Assembly (NCBI RefSeq): GCF_900106975.1
Contig: NZ_FNNU01000005.1
Coordinates: 310,001-374,000 of the forward strand
Reading direction: 5' to 3'
DNA: 64,000 bases
DNA from: Pseudomonas kuykendallii
Lineage (GTDB): Bacteria; Pseudomonadota; Gammaproteobacteria; Pseudomonadales; Pseudomonadaceae
Under the pieces are notes generated by a model, which was given only the letters and a program-made list of their open reading frames with translations, was not told the origin of the DNA and did no database searches. This document shows, piece after piece, positions 1 through 8,792 of the stretch. The position numbers and the translations under genes were made by a program. Position 1 is the first letter of the stretch; every line of letters starts with the position of its first letter.

Positions 1-741
1 TTGCTGAAGACGGCGGCCTACGGTCTGCTGCGCTTCGCCCTGCCGCTGTTCCCCAATGCCTCGGCCGAGTTCGCGCCGATCGCGATGACCCTGGGGCTCA
101 TCGGCATCTTCTACGGCGCCATCCTGTCGTTCGCGCAGACCGACATCAAACGCCTGGTCGCCTATTCCAGCGTGTCGCACATGGGCTTCGTGCTGATCGG
201 CATCTACTCCGGCAGCCAGCAAGCACTGCAGGGCGTCGTCGTGCAGATGCTCGCCCACGGTCTTTCCGCAGCGGCGCTGTTCATCCTCTGCGGCCAGCTC
301 TACGAGCGCCTGCATACCCGTGACATGCGCCAGATGGGCGGGCTCTGGGCCAGGGTTCCGTACCTGCCGGCGCTCAGCCTGTTCTTCGCCTCGGCGTCGC
401 TGGGTCTCCCGGGAACGGGCAACTTCGTCGGCGAATTCCTGATCCTGCTCGGCGCCTTCGCCAGCCAGCCGATCATCGTGGTCATCGCCACGTTCGGCCT
501 GGTGTTCGCCTCGGTCTACTCGCTGATCATGATCCACCGCGCCTACTTCGGCCCCTCCCGGGCGGACAGCGTACTGGCCGGCATGAATGGCCGTGAGCTG
601 GGCATGGTGCTCAGCCTGGCCGTACTGCTGATCCTGCTCGGCGTTTACCCGCAACCGGTGCTGGATGTCTCGTCCGCCAGCATGCAGGGCGTCCAGCAAT
701 GGCTGGGTGCCGCCCTTTCCCAACTCGTTTTGGCCCGGTAG
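1..741 (+). CDS. nuoM: NADH-quinone oxidoreductase subunit M (3' part)
   Basis: C-terminal half (246 residues) of NuoM, an antiporter-like proton-pumping subunit of the membrane arm of respiratory complex I. The reading frame is open from base 1 and lacks a start, and NuoM is normally about 500 residues, so the 5' half lies outside the window. Several hydrophobic helices are visible. The family-typical stretch DIKRLVAYSSVSHMGF, a lysine-containing transmembrane helix motif, is present. The stop is followed 5 bp later by the nuoN start, which is the usual nuo operon order. Confidence 0.95.
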   Translation: MLKTAAYGLLRFALPLFPNASAEFAPIAMTLGLIGIFYGAILSFAQTDIKRLVAYSSVSHMGFVLIGIYSGSQQALQGVVVQMLAHGLSAAALFILCGQLYERLHTRDMRQMGGLWARVPYLPALSLFFASASLGLPGTGNFVGEFLILLGAFASQPIIVVIATFGLVFASVYSLIMIHRAYFGPSRADSVLAGMNGRELGMVLSLAVLLILLGVYPQPVLDVSSASMQGVQQWLGAALSQLVLAR

Positions 742-746
742 CCGTT

Positions 747-2222
747 ATGGAAAGTCACGCCTTGGAACTCACTTCGCAACACTTCATCGCCCTGCTACCG
801 CTGCTGGTGACGTGCGCCACCATCGTCGTGGTGATGCTCGCCATTGCCTGGAAGCGCAATCACAGCCTCACCTTCGTCCTGTCGGTGGTCGGCCTCAACC
901 TCGCGTTGCTGTCGATCATCCCGGCACTGCAGGTAGCGCCGCTGCAGGTCACCGGGCTGATTCAGGTCGACGCGTTCGCCTGCTTCTACATGGCCCTGAT
1001 CCTGGTCGCGGCGCTGGCCTGCACGACGCTCGCGCATGCCTATCTCGGCGAGAAGACCGGCCCGGGCTATCCCGGCAACCGCGAGGAGCTGTATCTGCTG
1101 ATGTTGCTGTCCGCTGCCGGCGGCCTGGTACTGGTCAGTACGCAGCATCTCGCCGGACTGTTCATCGGTCTGGAGCTGCTCTCGGTGCCGGTCTACGGCA
1201 TGGTCGCCTACGCCTTTTTCAACAAGCGCTCGCTGGAAGCCGGCATCAAGTACATGGTGCTGTCCGCCGCTGGGTCGGCGTTCCTGCTGTTCGGCATGGC
1301 GCTGCTGTACGCGCAATCCGGCAGTCTGAGCTTCCAGGGCATCGGCCAGTCGCTGGCCGCAGGCGCTGCGCAGCTTCCGTTGGTGCAGATCGGTGTCGGC
1401 ATGATGCTCATCGGGCTGGCCTTCAAGCTGTCTCTGGTCCCGTTCCACCTGTGGACGCCGGACGTCTACGAAGGCGCTCCGGCCCCGGTCGCGGCCTACC
1501 TGGCGACTGCCAGCAAGGTCGCGGTGTTCGCCGTGCTGCTGCGCCTCTACCAGATCTCTCCGGCTACCGCCGGTGGCTGGCTGAATGACGGCCTGACGAT
1601 GATCGCCATCGCCTCGATCCTCATCGGCAACCTGCTGGCCCTGCTGCAATCGAACCTCAAGCGTCTGCTCGGCTACTCGTCCATCGCTCACTTCGGCTAT
1701 CTGCTGGTGGCGCTGATCGCCAGCAAGGGCGTCGCCGTCGAAGCCATCGGCGTGTACCTGGCGACCTACACCGTCACCAGTATCGGCGCTTTCGGGGTGA
1801 TCACGCTGATGTCGAGCCCGTTCCAGGGTCGCGATGCCGACGCCCTGTACGAATACCGCGGCCTGTTCTGGCGTCGTCCGTACCTGACCGCGGTGATGAC
1901 CGTTATGATGCTGTCGCTGGCGGGTATCCCGCTCACTGCCGGTTTCATCGGCAAGTTCTACGTCATCGCCGTGGGGGTCGAAGCCAAGCTCTGGTGGCAA
2001 CTGGCGGCGCTGGTTGTCGGCAGCGGCATCGGCGTCTACTACTACCTGCGGGTGATGGTCACGCTGTTCATGATCCAGCCGAACCTGCGCCGCCACGATG
2101 CCCCGTTCAACTGGGGCCAACGCGCCGGTGGCATCATGCTGGTGTTGATCGCGGCATTGGCATTCGTCCTCGGCGTTTATCCGCAGCCGCTGCTGGAGCT
2201 GGTCCAGGGCGCCGGGCTCTGA
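747..2222 (+). CDS. nuoN: NADH-quinone oxidoreductase subunit N
   Basis: Complete NuoN of 491 residues, close to the usual 485-490. It is the last of the three antiporter-like membrane subunits of complex I and carries out proton translocation. I chose the ATG at 747 (MESHALEL) over an earlier in-frame ATG inside nuoM because it follows the nuoM stop by 5 bp and gives the family length. The protein is polytopic throughout, with SNLKRLLGYSSIAHFGY as the conserved Lys-containing helix and KLSLVPFHLWTPDVYEGAP as a further signature. It ends the nuo operon and is followed by a terminator. Confidence 0.96.
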   Translation: MESHALELTSQHFIALLPLLVTCATIVVVMLAIAWKRNHSLTFVLSVVGLNLALLSIIPALQVAPLQVTGLIQVDAFACFYMALILVAALACTTLAHAYLGEKTGPGYPGNREELYLLMLLSAAGGLVLVSTQHLAGLFIGLELLSVPVYGMVAYAFFNKRSLEAGIKYMVLSAAGSAFLLFGMALLYAQSGSLSFQGIGQSLAAGAAQLPLVQIGVGMMLIGLAFKLSLVPFHLWTPDVYEGAPAPVAAYLATASKVAVFAVLLRLYQISPATAGGWLNDGLTMIAIASILIGNLLALLQSNLKRLLGYSSIAHFGYLLVALIASKGVAVEAIGVYLATYTVTSIGAFGVITLMSSPFQGRDADALYEYRGLFWRRPYLTAVMTVMMLSLAGIPLTAGFIGKFYVIAVGVEAKLWWQLAALVVGSGIGVYYYLRVMVTLFMIQPNLRRHDAPFNWGQRAGGIMLVLIAALAFVLGVYPQPLLELVQGAGL

Positions 2223-2236
2223 CCTGAAAGCCAAAG

Positions 2237-2264
2237 AAAGAGCCGCATCAGCGGCTCTTTTCGT
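2237..2264 (+). terminator. Rho-independent terminator of the nuo operon
   Basis: A perfect 10-bp stem AAAGAGCCGC/GCGGCTCTTT with an ATCA loop is followed by TCGTTT on the plus strand. It lies 15 bp after the nuoN stop. Confidence 0.8.
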
Positions 2265-2282
2265 TTCTGCAATCTGCAATCG

Positions 2283-2308
2283 ATAAAAAGGGCCGCAAAT
2301 GCGGCCCT
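2283..2308 (-). terminator. Rho-independent terminator of the flavoprotein gene
   Basis: Read on the minus strand, stem AGGGCCGC/GCGGCCCT with a four-base loop is followed by TTTTTATC. It sits about 20 bp beyond the minus-strand stop of the flavin-dependent oxidoreductase, back to back with the nuo terminator. Confidence 0.8.
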
Positions 2309-2328
2309 CTTCTTGTCGGCAACGCGAC

Positions 2329-4155
2329 TCATCCCAGGTGATGGACCTCCGCGCGCTTGAACACCTCGGTATCCAGCCCCTCGTAACGCGCTTTGAGTTG
2401 CAGGGCGAGGTACAGGGAATAGTGGCGTGACTGGTGCAGGTTGCCACCGTGAAACCAGAGATTGTCCTGCCGGGTTGGCTTCCACATGTTGCGTAGTTCA
2501 CCCTCGTAGGGGCCGGGGTCCTTGCCGGTGCCCGAGCCCAGGCCCCAGCAGCGCCCGACCCGGTCGGCAACCTCCTGGGAAATCAGCTGCGCGGCCCAGC
2601 CGTTCATCGAACCGTAGCCGGTGGCGTAGACGATCAGGTCTGCCGGCAGGCGCGTGCCGTCGTTGAGCAGCACCGCATCCTCCTCGATACGTTCGACACC
2701 CAGGCCCGGCGCGCTCTTCAGCTTGATGGTGCCGTTGGCGATCAGCTCGCAGGCGCCCACGTCGATGTAGTAACCCGAGCCGCGGCGAACGTACTTCATG
2801 AACAGCCCGGAGTCGTCGTCGCCGAAGTCGAGCATGAAACCGGCAGCAGCCAGGCGCTCGTAAAACGCCTTGTCGCGTTCGCGCACCTGGTCGAAGACCT
2901 TGCGGTGAAACTCCGGCATCACCTTGTACGGGATGGAAGCGAACAGCATGTCGGCCTTGTCGGTGGTCAGGCCCTGCTCCAGCGCATCCTCCGAATACAG
3001 CGGCCCGAACACCAGCTCCATCAGCGATTCCGAACGCACGATATGCGTCGAGGAGCGCTGCACCATGGTCACTTCGGCGCCGTTCTCCACCAGGTCTGCG
3101 CAAATGTCGTGTGCCGAGTTGTTGGCGCCGATCACCACGGCCCTCTTGCCTCGCCAGGCATCGCCCCCCGGATGCCGGCTGGAATGGTGCTGCTGCCCTG
3201 CGAAGCGCTCGGCGCCTGGATACCGCGGGATGTTCGGCACGCCGGACATCCCGGTGGCCAGGATCAGCTGGGTCGGCTGCAGGGTGATGGGCGTCCCGTC
3301 ACGGCGCACCTCCACCGTCCAGCGGCCGACGTCCTCGTCGTAACTCGCCTTCACGCACTCGGTTTTCGTCCAGTAGTTGAGTTCCATGACCTTGCTGTAC
3401 ATCTCCAGCCAGTCGCCGATCTGGTCCTTTGGCGTGAACACGGGCCAATGCTCGGGAAACGGCAGATACGGCAGATGGTCGTACCAGACCGGGTCGTGCA
3501 GGCATAGCGACTTGTAACGCCCGCGCCACTGATCGCCGGGGCGCTCGGCCTTATCGACGATCAGCGTTGGCACACCCAGACGCTTGAGTCGCGCGGCCAG
3601 GCCTAGCCCGCCCTGGCCGCCGCCGATGATCAGGCAATACGGCTGCTCGGTGATACCCAGACTGGCCTCCTCGTCGCGTCGCCGTTCCGCCCAGTTGCGG
3701 CCATCGGCATGGCCATGACCGTGCTGCGCGCCGAGCGGCCGGCGGCGCCCGCTCGGCTCCTCGAAACCCTTCAGTTCGCGCATTGCGGTGAGCAGCGTCC
3801 AGCAGCGGCCGTCCTTAAGACGCACATAGCCCTTGCCGCGCGCCACCTCGGTTTCCAGCGATATCCAGCCTTCCAGCACACCATCGGCCTGGCTCGCTTC
3901 GCCTTCGAGGCGCCAGTGGTCCGGAGCGGTGCGCGTCAGGCATTCCTCGAGCATTTCGCGAATCGCGGCCTTGCCCTCCAGGGTCACGAGGTTCCAGGAG
4001 AACAGCACGAGGTCGCGCCAGTGGCAATCGTCGGCGAACAGCTCCAGCGCACCGTCGATGTCGCGTGCGGCCAGGCGCGAGGCCAGTGTTTCGATCCAGG
4101 CGGCCAACTCGCTGGTGGGTGTCTGCAGGGTGATGGGATCGACAGGTACATTCAT
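2329..4155 (-). CDS. FMO-like NAD(P)/FAD-dependent monooxygenase with N-terminal SnoaL-like domain
   Basis: 608-residue flavoprotein. Residues about 1-140 resemble a SnoaL/NTF2-like cone domain (LELFADDCHWRDLVLFSW). The rest is a two-dinucleotide-fold oxidoreductase of the flavin-containing/YUCCA-like monooxygenase type. IIGGGQGGLGLAARL around residue 172 is the FAD-binding GxGxxG, and VIGANNSAHDICADL around 340 is the NADPH site. ATGYGS near the C terminus is the usual third motif. The ATG at 4155 follows a strong GGAGGAG. It lies 87 bp downstream of an aldehyde dehydrogenase remnant that keeps a sigma-54-type promoter, with an AcoR-type regulator divergent beyond, so it may be co-regulated. 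The substrate is unknown; oxygenation of a small soft nucleophile or ketone is only a family-level guess. Confidence 0.85.
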   Translation of the reverse strand: MNVPVDPITLQTPTSELAAWIETLASRLAARDIDGALELFADDCHWRDLVLFSWNLVTLEGKAAIREMLEECLTRTAPDHWRLEGEASQADGVLEGWISLETEVARGKGYVRLKDGRCWTLLTAMRELKGFEEPSGRRRPLGAQHGHGHADGRNWAERRRDEEASLGITEQPYCLIIGGGQGGLGLAARLKRLGVPTLIVDKAERPGDQWRGRYKSLCLHDPVWYDHLPYLPFPEHWPVFTPKDQIGDWLEMYSKVMELNYWTKTECVKASYDEDVGRWTVEVRRDGTPITLQPTQLILATGMSGVPNIPRYPGAERFAGQQHHSSRHPGGDAWRGKRAVVIGANNSAHDICADLVENGAEVTMVQRSSTHIVRSESLMELVFGPLYSEDALEQGLTTDKADMLFASIPYKVMPEFHRKVFDQVRERDKAFYERLAAAGFMLDFGDDDSGLFMKYVRRGSGYYIDVGACELIANGTIKLKSAPGLGVERIEEDAVLLNDGTRLPADLIVYATGYGSMNGWAAQLISQEVADRVGRCWGLGSGTGKDPGPYEGELRNMWKPTRQDNLWFHGGNLHQSRHYSLYLALQLKARYEGLDTEVFKRAEVHHLG

Positions 4156-4242
4156 GCGAGGTCTCTCCTCCGGGGCATTCTTGTCATGCGCAGCTCCGTC
4201 CCCGGAATAGGCGGGGCCACGTGGATGGAAAGCGCAATCGGC

Positions 4243-4572
4243 TCAGAGGGAGCCCGGCCGGCTGTTGTCGCGGATGCAGCCGGCGCAGTAGCGGAAATGG
4301 TCGGCGGACAGCGGTACGTCGGCGTTCAGCGTCTCGCGCACGGTCTTGCCGTTGCCCCAGGTTTCGGCGGCGGCATGCGCGGCGTCCAGCGCCTTGTAGA
4401 TGTCCGCGGCCGAGGAATGCGGGAATTCGTCGATTACCGAGCCGTTTACCGGCGAGGTATCGGTGAAGCACCGGCCCTTGACCGGCGGCACGAACTCGCC
4501 ACCGATGTAGTTGCCGTAGCGCGGCTTGAGGGTGAGGACGGAGCCAGGGGTGTTGGGGACTGCGTAACGCAT
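4243..4572 (-). pseudogene. Aldehyde dehydrogenase remnant (ExaC/AcoD type), internally deleted and truncated
   Basis: 109 codons that start like an intact NAD-dependent aldehyde dehydrogenase of about 506 residues (MRYAVPNTPGSVLTLKPRY, then NYIGGEF). After HAAAETWG the frame jumps to NGKTVRETLNADVPL, skipping roughly 30 residues of the normal family sequence, possibly by recombination between two ETW-containing stretches. About 12 residues after DHFRYCAGCIR the frame ends. The whole catalytic domain, with the active-site Cys and Glu, is missing. The start codon and a good upstream promoter remain, so it may still be transcribed and translated as a short non-catalytic peptide. The decay call rests on my memory of the family alignment. 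Confidence 0.8.
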
Positions 4573-4623
4573 GGGTGTTCTCCTGATCTTGTTGTTGTCA
4601 TGGGCGGAACCCGCAATAACCTG

Positions 4624-4639
4624 AGCAAGAGCGAGGCCA
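4624..4639 (-). promoter_or_regulatory. Probable sigma-54 (-24/-12) promoter upstream of the aldehyde dehydrogenase remnant
   Basis: The minus strand reads TGGCCTCGCTCTTGCT. It matches the consensus TGGCACG-N4-TTGCW at the essential GG and GC, with exact spacing. It lies 51 bp before the remnant's ATG, and a sigma-54 activator gene lies just beyond, divergent. Confidence 0.65.
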
Positions 4640-4712
4640 GAAGAGACAAGGCCCCGGCTGACGCGGCCTGCAGCCTAACGCAATGGAGCCTGGGTACCCT
4701 CGATGTACCAGA

Positions 4713-4740
4713 TACGAGACACCCCCGGTGACACCTCGTA
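4713..4740. promoter_or_regulatory. Inverted repeat, candidate upstream activating site for the AcoR-type regulator
   Basis: TACGAG and CTCGTA form a perfect inverted repeat 16 bp apart, enclosing two direct copies of GACACC. It is 75-115 bp upstream of the minus-strand -24/-12 element, a normal enhancer distance, and lies between the divergent genes. Confidence 0.45.
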
Positions 4741-4783
4741 CCGCCGATGACCTGTATGCCTCGAGCGACATTTTGTCCTATGC

Positions 4784-4799
4784 TGGGCCGGCACCCGCT
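4784..4799 (+). promoter_or_regulatory. Weak sigma-54-like element upstream of the acoR homologue
   Basis: TGGGCCGGCACCCGCT keeps GG and GC with the correct spacing but matches only about 9 of 12 consensus bases. It could allow autoregulation of the activator gene. It lies 28 bp before the start codon. Confidence 0.3.
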
Positions 4800-4826
4800 G
4801 CGGCACCGCTTCGGAGAACAACAAGA

Positions 4827-6716
4827 ATGAACACGATCCATCAGCACGCGCAGCAGGTCCTGCGCTTTGGTGAAGGCCTGCCACCCATCCAGGGGCCGGC
4901 CAGCGACCCGGCCATCGCGCGTTCCTGGCGGCGCTGCCTGGAGCAGCACCACCTCGATCCTTCTCGGCTGCACGCGCCTTGCGTGATGGAACGTCCGCGG
5001 CTGAACGAATGCCGCGAACGTCTGCAGCGGATCATCGCCATCGCCCGCTGGCAGATGAATAGCCTGCATCAGCAACTGGGCGGCAGCGACCACGCGATCC
5101 TTCTGACCGACACCCAGGGAGTGGTCATAGATAGCCTGGCCCGGGACGCCGAACGCGCCGACTTCCAACGCGCAGGCCTATGGCTGGGCGCGGTGTGGGA
5201 CGAGGCAACCCAAGGCACCAACGGGGTCGGCACCTGCCTGGTGGAGCGCCAGCCGCTGACCATCCGCCGCGATGCGCACTTCCACGGCCGCCATACCGGT
5301 CTCACCTGCTCCGCCAGCCTGATTCTCGACCCGCAGGGCGAGCCGCTGGCGGTGCTCAACGTTTCCACGTGCAGGGACGAGCCGACCGGCCGCAACAACT
5401 ACCAGACCATGGCGCTGACCAGCCTGTCCGCCAAGCTGATCGAAGGCGCCTACTTCGTGCAGACCTGCAACGGCCGACGCCTGCTGCGCCTGCATGCGCG
5501 GCCTGAGTATCTGGGCATGCTCAGTGAGGGCTTGCTGGCCTTCGACGAACGTGGCCACATCGAGGCGCTCAACGAAGCGGCGCTGAGTCTGTTGGGCGAA
5601 ACGCGCGAAGCGCTGCTCGGCCGTCCGCTGGAACATCTCTTCGAGCTGTCCGTCGAGCGCCTGCTTGACCCGTTACCCGGCGACGCCGGTGGTTGCCTGG
5701 CCTTGCGCACGCGCGATGGACGTTTGCTGCATGGCCAGCTCGCCCGCCCCGCCCCGGCAGCGAAACCGTCCAGAGGAAGCAGCCTGGCACCCTCAGGCAC
5801 GGCGGGCCCTTGCCTGGCCGATCCGCGCCTGCGCGAAGCCTTCGGACGTGCCTGCCGCGTGCTGGAACGCGACGTACCGGTGCTGCTGCACGGTGAAACC
5901 GGCACCGGCAAGGATGCTTTCGCCGCCGCGTTGCATCGCGCCGGTTCGCGTTCCGGCAAGCCGTTCGTGGCGATCAATTGCGCGGCGATTCCCGAAAGCC
6001 TGATCGAGAGCGAGCTGTTCGGCTACCGCGGCGGCAGCTTCACCGGTGCGCACAAGGATGGCATGACCGGCAAGCTCCTGCAGGCCGACGGCGGCATCCT
6101 CTTTCTCGACGAAATCGGCGACATGCCCCTGGCCATGCAGACCCGCCTGCTGCGCGTGCTCGAGTCCCGCCAGGTGCAGCCGCTCGGTGCCTCGCAGGCA
6201 TTGCCGCTGGACGTAAGGCTGGTCAGCGCGAGCCACCGCGATTTGCCGGCGATGATCGCCGAGGGCACGTTTCGCGAAGACCTCTACTACCGGCTCGCCG
6301 GCCTGCAGATCAGCTTGCCACCGCTGCGTGAGCGAAGCGACAAGGCCGAACTGATCGAACAGTTGCTGAGCGAAGAAACCGCAGGCGAACCACTACGGCT
6401 GGCTCCGGACGCCCTCCAGGCGCTGCTCGTACAGCCCTGGCCGGGCAATGTGCGCCAATTGCGCACCCTGCTGCGTGCGCTGGTGGCGCTAGCCGAGAAC
6501 GGACGCATCGAACTGGAGGATCTGCGCGCGGTGCAACCGGAACTGTCCGTCGCACCGCTGCCCAGCACCGCCCCGCTGGCCGATGCAGAACGTGACGCAC
6601 TGCTCGCCACCCTCAACGGAGAGCACTGGCACATGACTCGCAGCGCCCAGGCCCTGGGCATCAGCCGTAACACGCTGTATCGCAAACTGCGACGCCACGG
6701 CATCGCCCGGAATTGA
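4827..6716 (+). CDS. acoR: Sigma-54-dependent transcriptional activator, AcoR family
   Basis: 629 residues, matching AcoR-type activators. An N-terminal GAF-like sensor occupies about 70-205 and a PAS-like segment follows (LSEGLLAFDERGHIEALNEAA). The AAA+ domain has Walker A GETGTGKD at 356-363, the sigma-54 contact loop GSFTGA near 403 and Walker B GGILFLDEIGDM. A C-terminal Fis-type HTH ends the protein (ITRSAQALGISRNTLYRKL-like). The start MNTIHQHAQQ at 4827 follows GGAGA; earlier in-frame starts would only add low-complexity sequence. AcoR proteins switch on acetoin or alcohol/aldehyde catabolism genes. Here the divergent target next door is a broken aldehyde dehydrogenase followed by an FMO-like gene, so its present effector and regulon are uncertain. 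Confidence 0.9.
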   Translation: MNTIHQHAQQVLRFGEGLPPIQGPASDPAIARSWRRCLEQHHLDPSRLHAPCVMERPRLNECRERLQRIIAIARWQMNSLHQQLGGSDHAILLTDTQGVVIDSLARDAERADFQRAGLWLGAVWDEATQGTNGVGTCLVERQPLTIRRDAHFHGRHTGLTCSASLILDPQGEPLAVLNVSTCRDEPTGRNNYQTMALTSLSAKLIEGAYFVQTCNGRRLLRLHARPEYLGMLSEGLLAFDERGHIEALNEAALSLLGETREALLGRPLEHLFELSVERLLDPLPGDAGGCLALRTRDGRLLHGQLARPAPAAKPSRGSSLAPSGTAGPCLADPRLREAFGRACRVLERDVPVLLHGETGTGKDAFAAALHRAGSRSGKPFVAINCAAIPESLIESELFGYRGGSFTGAHKDGMTGKLLQADGGILFLDEIGDMPLAMQTRLLRVLESRQVQPLGASQALPLDVRLVSASHRDLPAMIAEGTFREDLYYRLAGLQISLPPLRERSDKAELIEQLLSEETAGEPLRLAPDALQALLVQPWPGNVRQLRTLLRALVALAENGRIELEDLRAVQPELSVAPLPSTAPLADAERDALLATLNGEHWHMTRSAQALGISRNTLYRKLRRHGIARN

Positions 6717-6718
6717 CA

Positions 6719-7822
6719 CTAGCCGGGTCGCTCCGTGGGCGGCACTACGGGCATTTCCGCGCTCAGTGGCGACGGCGCGCTGGCTGGCCCGGTGAACAGC
6801 CCCCATGCCGACATGAACAACGCCGCGATCAGCGGGCCTACGACGAAACCGTTGAGTCCGAACAGCGACAGTCCGCCCAGCGTCGACACCAGCACCACGT
6901 AGTCCGGCATCTTGGTGTCCTTGCCGACCAGTATCGGACGCAGGATGTTGTCCACCAGACCGATGACGAAGATGCCGTAGAGGGTCAGAAGTACGCCCTG
7001 GGTCACCTGGTCGTTGAGCAGGTAATAGATCGCCACCGGAGTCCAGATGATGCCCGCCCCTACCGCCGGCAGCAGCGAGAGGAACGCCATCAGTACGCCC
7101 CACAGCAACGGGCTGGGAATGCCGAGGAACCAGAAGATCAGCCCGCCCAGCGCGCCTTGGGTGGCTGCCACGACGATGTTGCCCTTCACCGTCGCACGCG
7201 CCACCCGGGTGAACTTGCTGAACAGCTTGCGCTTCTGGTTCTGACTCAGCGGAATCGCCTGGCGGATGCGGGCAACCAGCTCCGGGCCATCGCGCAGGAA
7301 GAAGAACAGCAGGTAGAGCATCACGAAGAAGCCCACCACGAACTCGAACGTGCCCTGGCCGAAGCTGAAGGCCTTGGTCGCGAGGAACTGGCTGCCGGCG
7401 AGTGCGCCGCTGGAGAGGCGGTCACGCAGACTGCCGAGGTCATTGAGGCCGAATCGATCCAACTGGTGCTGAACGAAATTCGGCAGCATTGCGCGGAACT
7501 GTTCCACATAGGCACCGACGTTCAGGTCACCGCTTTCGATGCGCTGGTAGAGCGTGGCGCCCTCCTGGACCAGCAGCGCGGTGATGATGATCACCGGCAG
7601 CACCGCCACCAGCAGGCTGACCAGCAGCGTGGTCAGGGCCGTCAGGTTGGGTCGCCCGCCGAAGCGCTTGAGCAGGCGCCGCTGCATGGGCCCAAAGAGG
7701 ATGGCCAGGATCACCGCCCAGAACACGGCGCCGTAGAACGGCAGCAGGATCCAGGCGAATGCCAGCGAAACTACCAGAAGCAGTGCCAGGAAGACCTTCT
7801 GTTCCAGGTTCGGTTTGTTCAT
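6719..7822 (-). CDS. AI-2E family inner-membrane transporter
   Basis: 367-residue polytopic membrane protein of the AI-2E transporter/PerM superfamily. It opens with two hydrophobic helices (FLALLLVVSLAFAWILLPFYG, shown in part) and has the family's long amphipathic middle region followed by paired helices near the C terminus. The start MNKPNLEQKV at 7822 has AGGGAAA upstream, and a much longer in-frame extension lacks coding character. The gene converges on acoR with only 2 bp between stop codons, so no separate terminator fits. Members export small molecules or Na+(H+); the substrate here is unknown. Confidence 0.88.
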   Translation of the reverse strand: MNKPNLEQKVFLALLLVVSLAFAWILLPFYGAVFWAVILAILFGPMQRRLLKRFGGRPNLTALTTLLVSLLVAVLPVIIITALLVQEGATLYQRIESGDLNVGAYVEQFRAMLPNFVQHQLDRFGLNDLGSLRDRLSSGALAGSQFLATKAFSFGQGTFEFVVGFFVMLYLLFFFLRDGPELVARIRQAIPLSQNQKRKLFSKFTRVARATVKGNIVVAATQGALGGLIFWFLGIPSPLLWGVLMAFLSLLPAVGAGIIWTPVAIYYLLNDQVTQGVLLTLYGIFVIGLVDNILRPILVGKDTKMPDYVVLVSTLGGLSLFGLNGFVVGPLIAALFMSAWGLFTGPASAPSPLSAEMPVVPPTERPG

Positions 7823-8003
7823 CAGTTTCCCTAGATAACCACAGTCGACTCCTGCATTAGTCAACGCCGGCCGAAGCAAAGTGCCGGCGTTGAAGCCGAG
7901 CGCGGTCGATACGCCGCGGGCCGATTCCTTCGCGCGCCGAATAGCGGCATCATGCGCGCCTGTTTTCGCCACTCGACCGCCCCCACCGGACACGCACCAC
8001 ACC

Positions 8004-8792
8004 ATGCCATTTCCCCTCGAACTCGCCGTAGATCCCGGCACCCTAGCCGTCCTCGCCCTGGTCGCGTTCCTCGCCGGCTTCATCGATGCCATTGCCGGCG
8101 GCGGCGGTCTGCTGACGATGCCGGCGCTGCTCACCGTCGGGCTGCCGCCGCACCTGGTTCTGGGTACCAACAAGCTTTGCGCGACCTTCGGCTCGGGGAT
8201 GGCCGGCTTCACCTTTTACCGGCGCAAGCTCTTCGATCCGGGTGAGTGGCGAATCGCCTTGCTGGCGACGGCAATCGGCGCGCTGATCGGCGCGATCGTC
8301 GCCCACTGGGTGCCGGCACGCTGGCTCAATCAGTTGCTTCCGCTGATCGTGTTCGGCTGCGGGCTGTACCTGTTGTTCGGCAAGGTGCCGGAGGGTGCCC
8401 TTGAGGGCAGCGCAGCGCCCATCGCCAAGGGACGGCAGTGGCCGCAGGGACTTGGGCTGGGGTTCTACGACGGCGTGGCCGGCCCGGGGACCGGGGCATT
8501 CTGGACGGTCAGCAGCCTGCTGATGTACCCGCTCGACCTGCTGCGTGCCAGCGGCGTGGCGCGCAGCATGAACTTCGTGAGCAACGCCACGGCGCTCGCG
8601 GTGTTCATCTGTTCCGGCCAGGTGGCCTGGGCGCTCGGGCTCGGCATGGGGCTGGCGTTGATGCTCGGCGCGTTCATCGGGGCGCGCACCGCGATCAAGG
8701 GCGGCGCCCGATTCATCCGCCCGGTGTTCATCCTTGTGGTGCTGGCGTTGACCGCGCGGCTAGTCTGGCAGCACTGGATCGGCGCCGCCTGA
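8004..8792 (+). CDS. TauE/SafE family (TSUP) membrane permease, YfcA-like
   Basis: 262-residue permease. It has the classic duplicated TSUP layout of about eight helices, with [21 protein letters not shown] at the N terminus and [17 protein letters not shown] in the second half. The start [10 protein letters not shown] at 8004 puts the first helix at the usual distance. TSUP proteins move sulfite, sulfonates or other small organic anions. The promoter probably lies in the 181-bp divergent gap with the AI-2E gene. Its last 33 bp overlap the 3' end of the convergent nudC. Confidence 0.88.
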   Translation: MPFPLELAVDPGTLAVLALVAFLAGFIDAIAGGGGLLTMPALLTVGLPPHLVLGTNKLCATFGSGMAGFTFYRRKLFDPGEWRIALLATAIGALIGAIVAHWVPARWLNQLLPLIVFGCGLYLLFGKVPEGALEGSAAPIAKGRQWPQGLGLGFYDGVAGPGTGAFWTVSSLLMYPLDLLRASGVARSMNFVSNATALAVFICSGQVAWALGLGMGLALMLGAFIGARTAIKGGARFIRPVFILVVLALTARLVWQHWIGAA

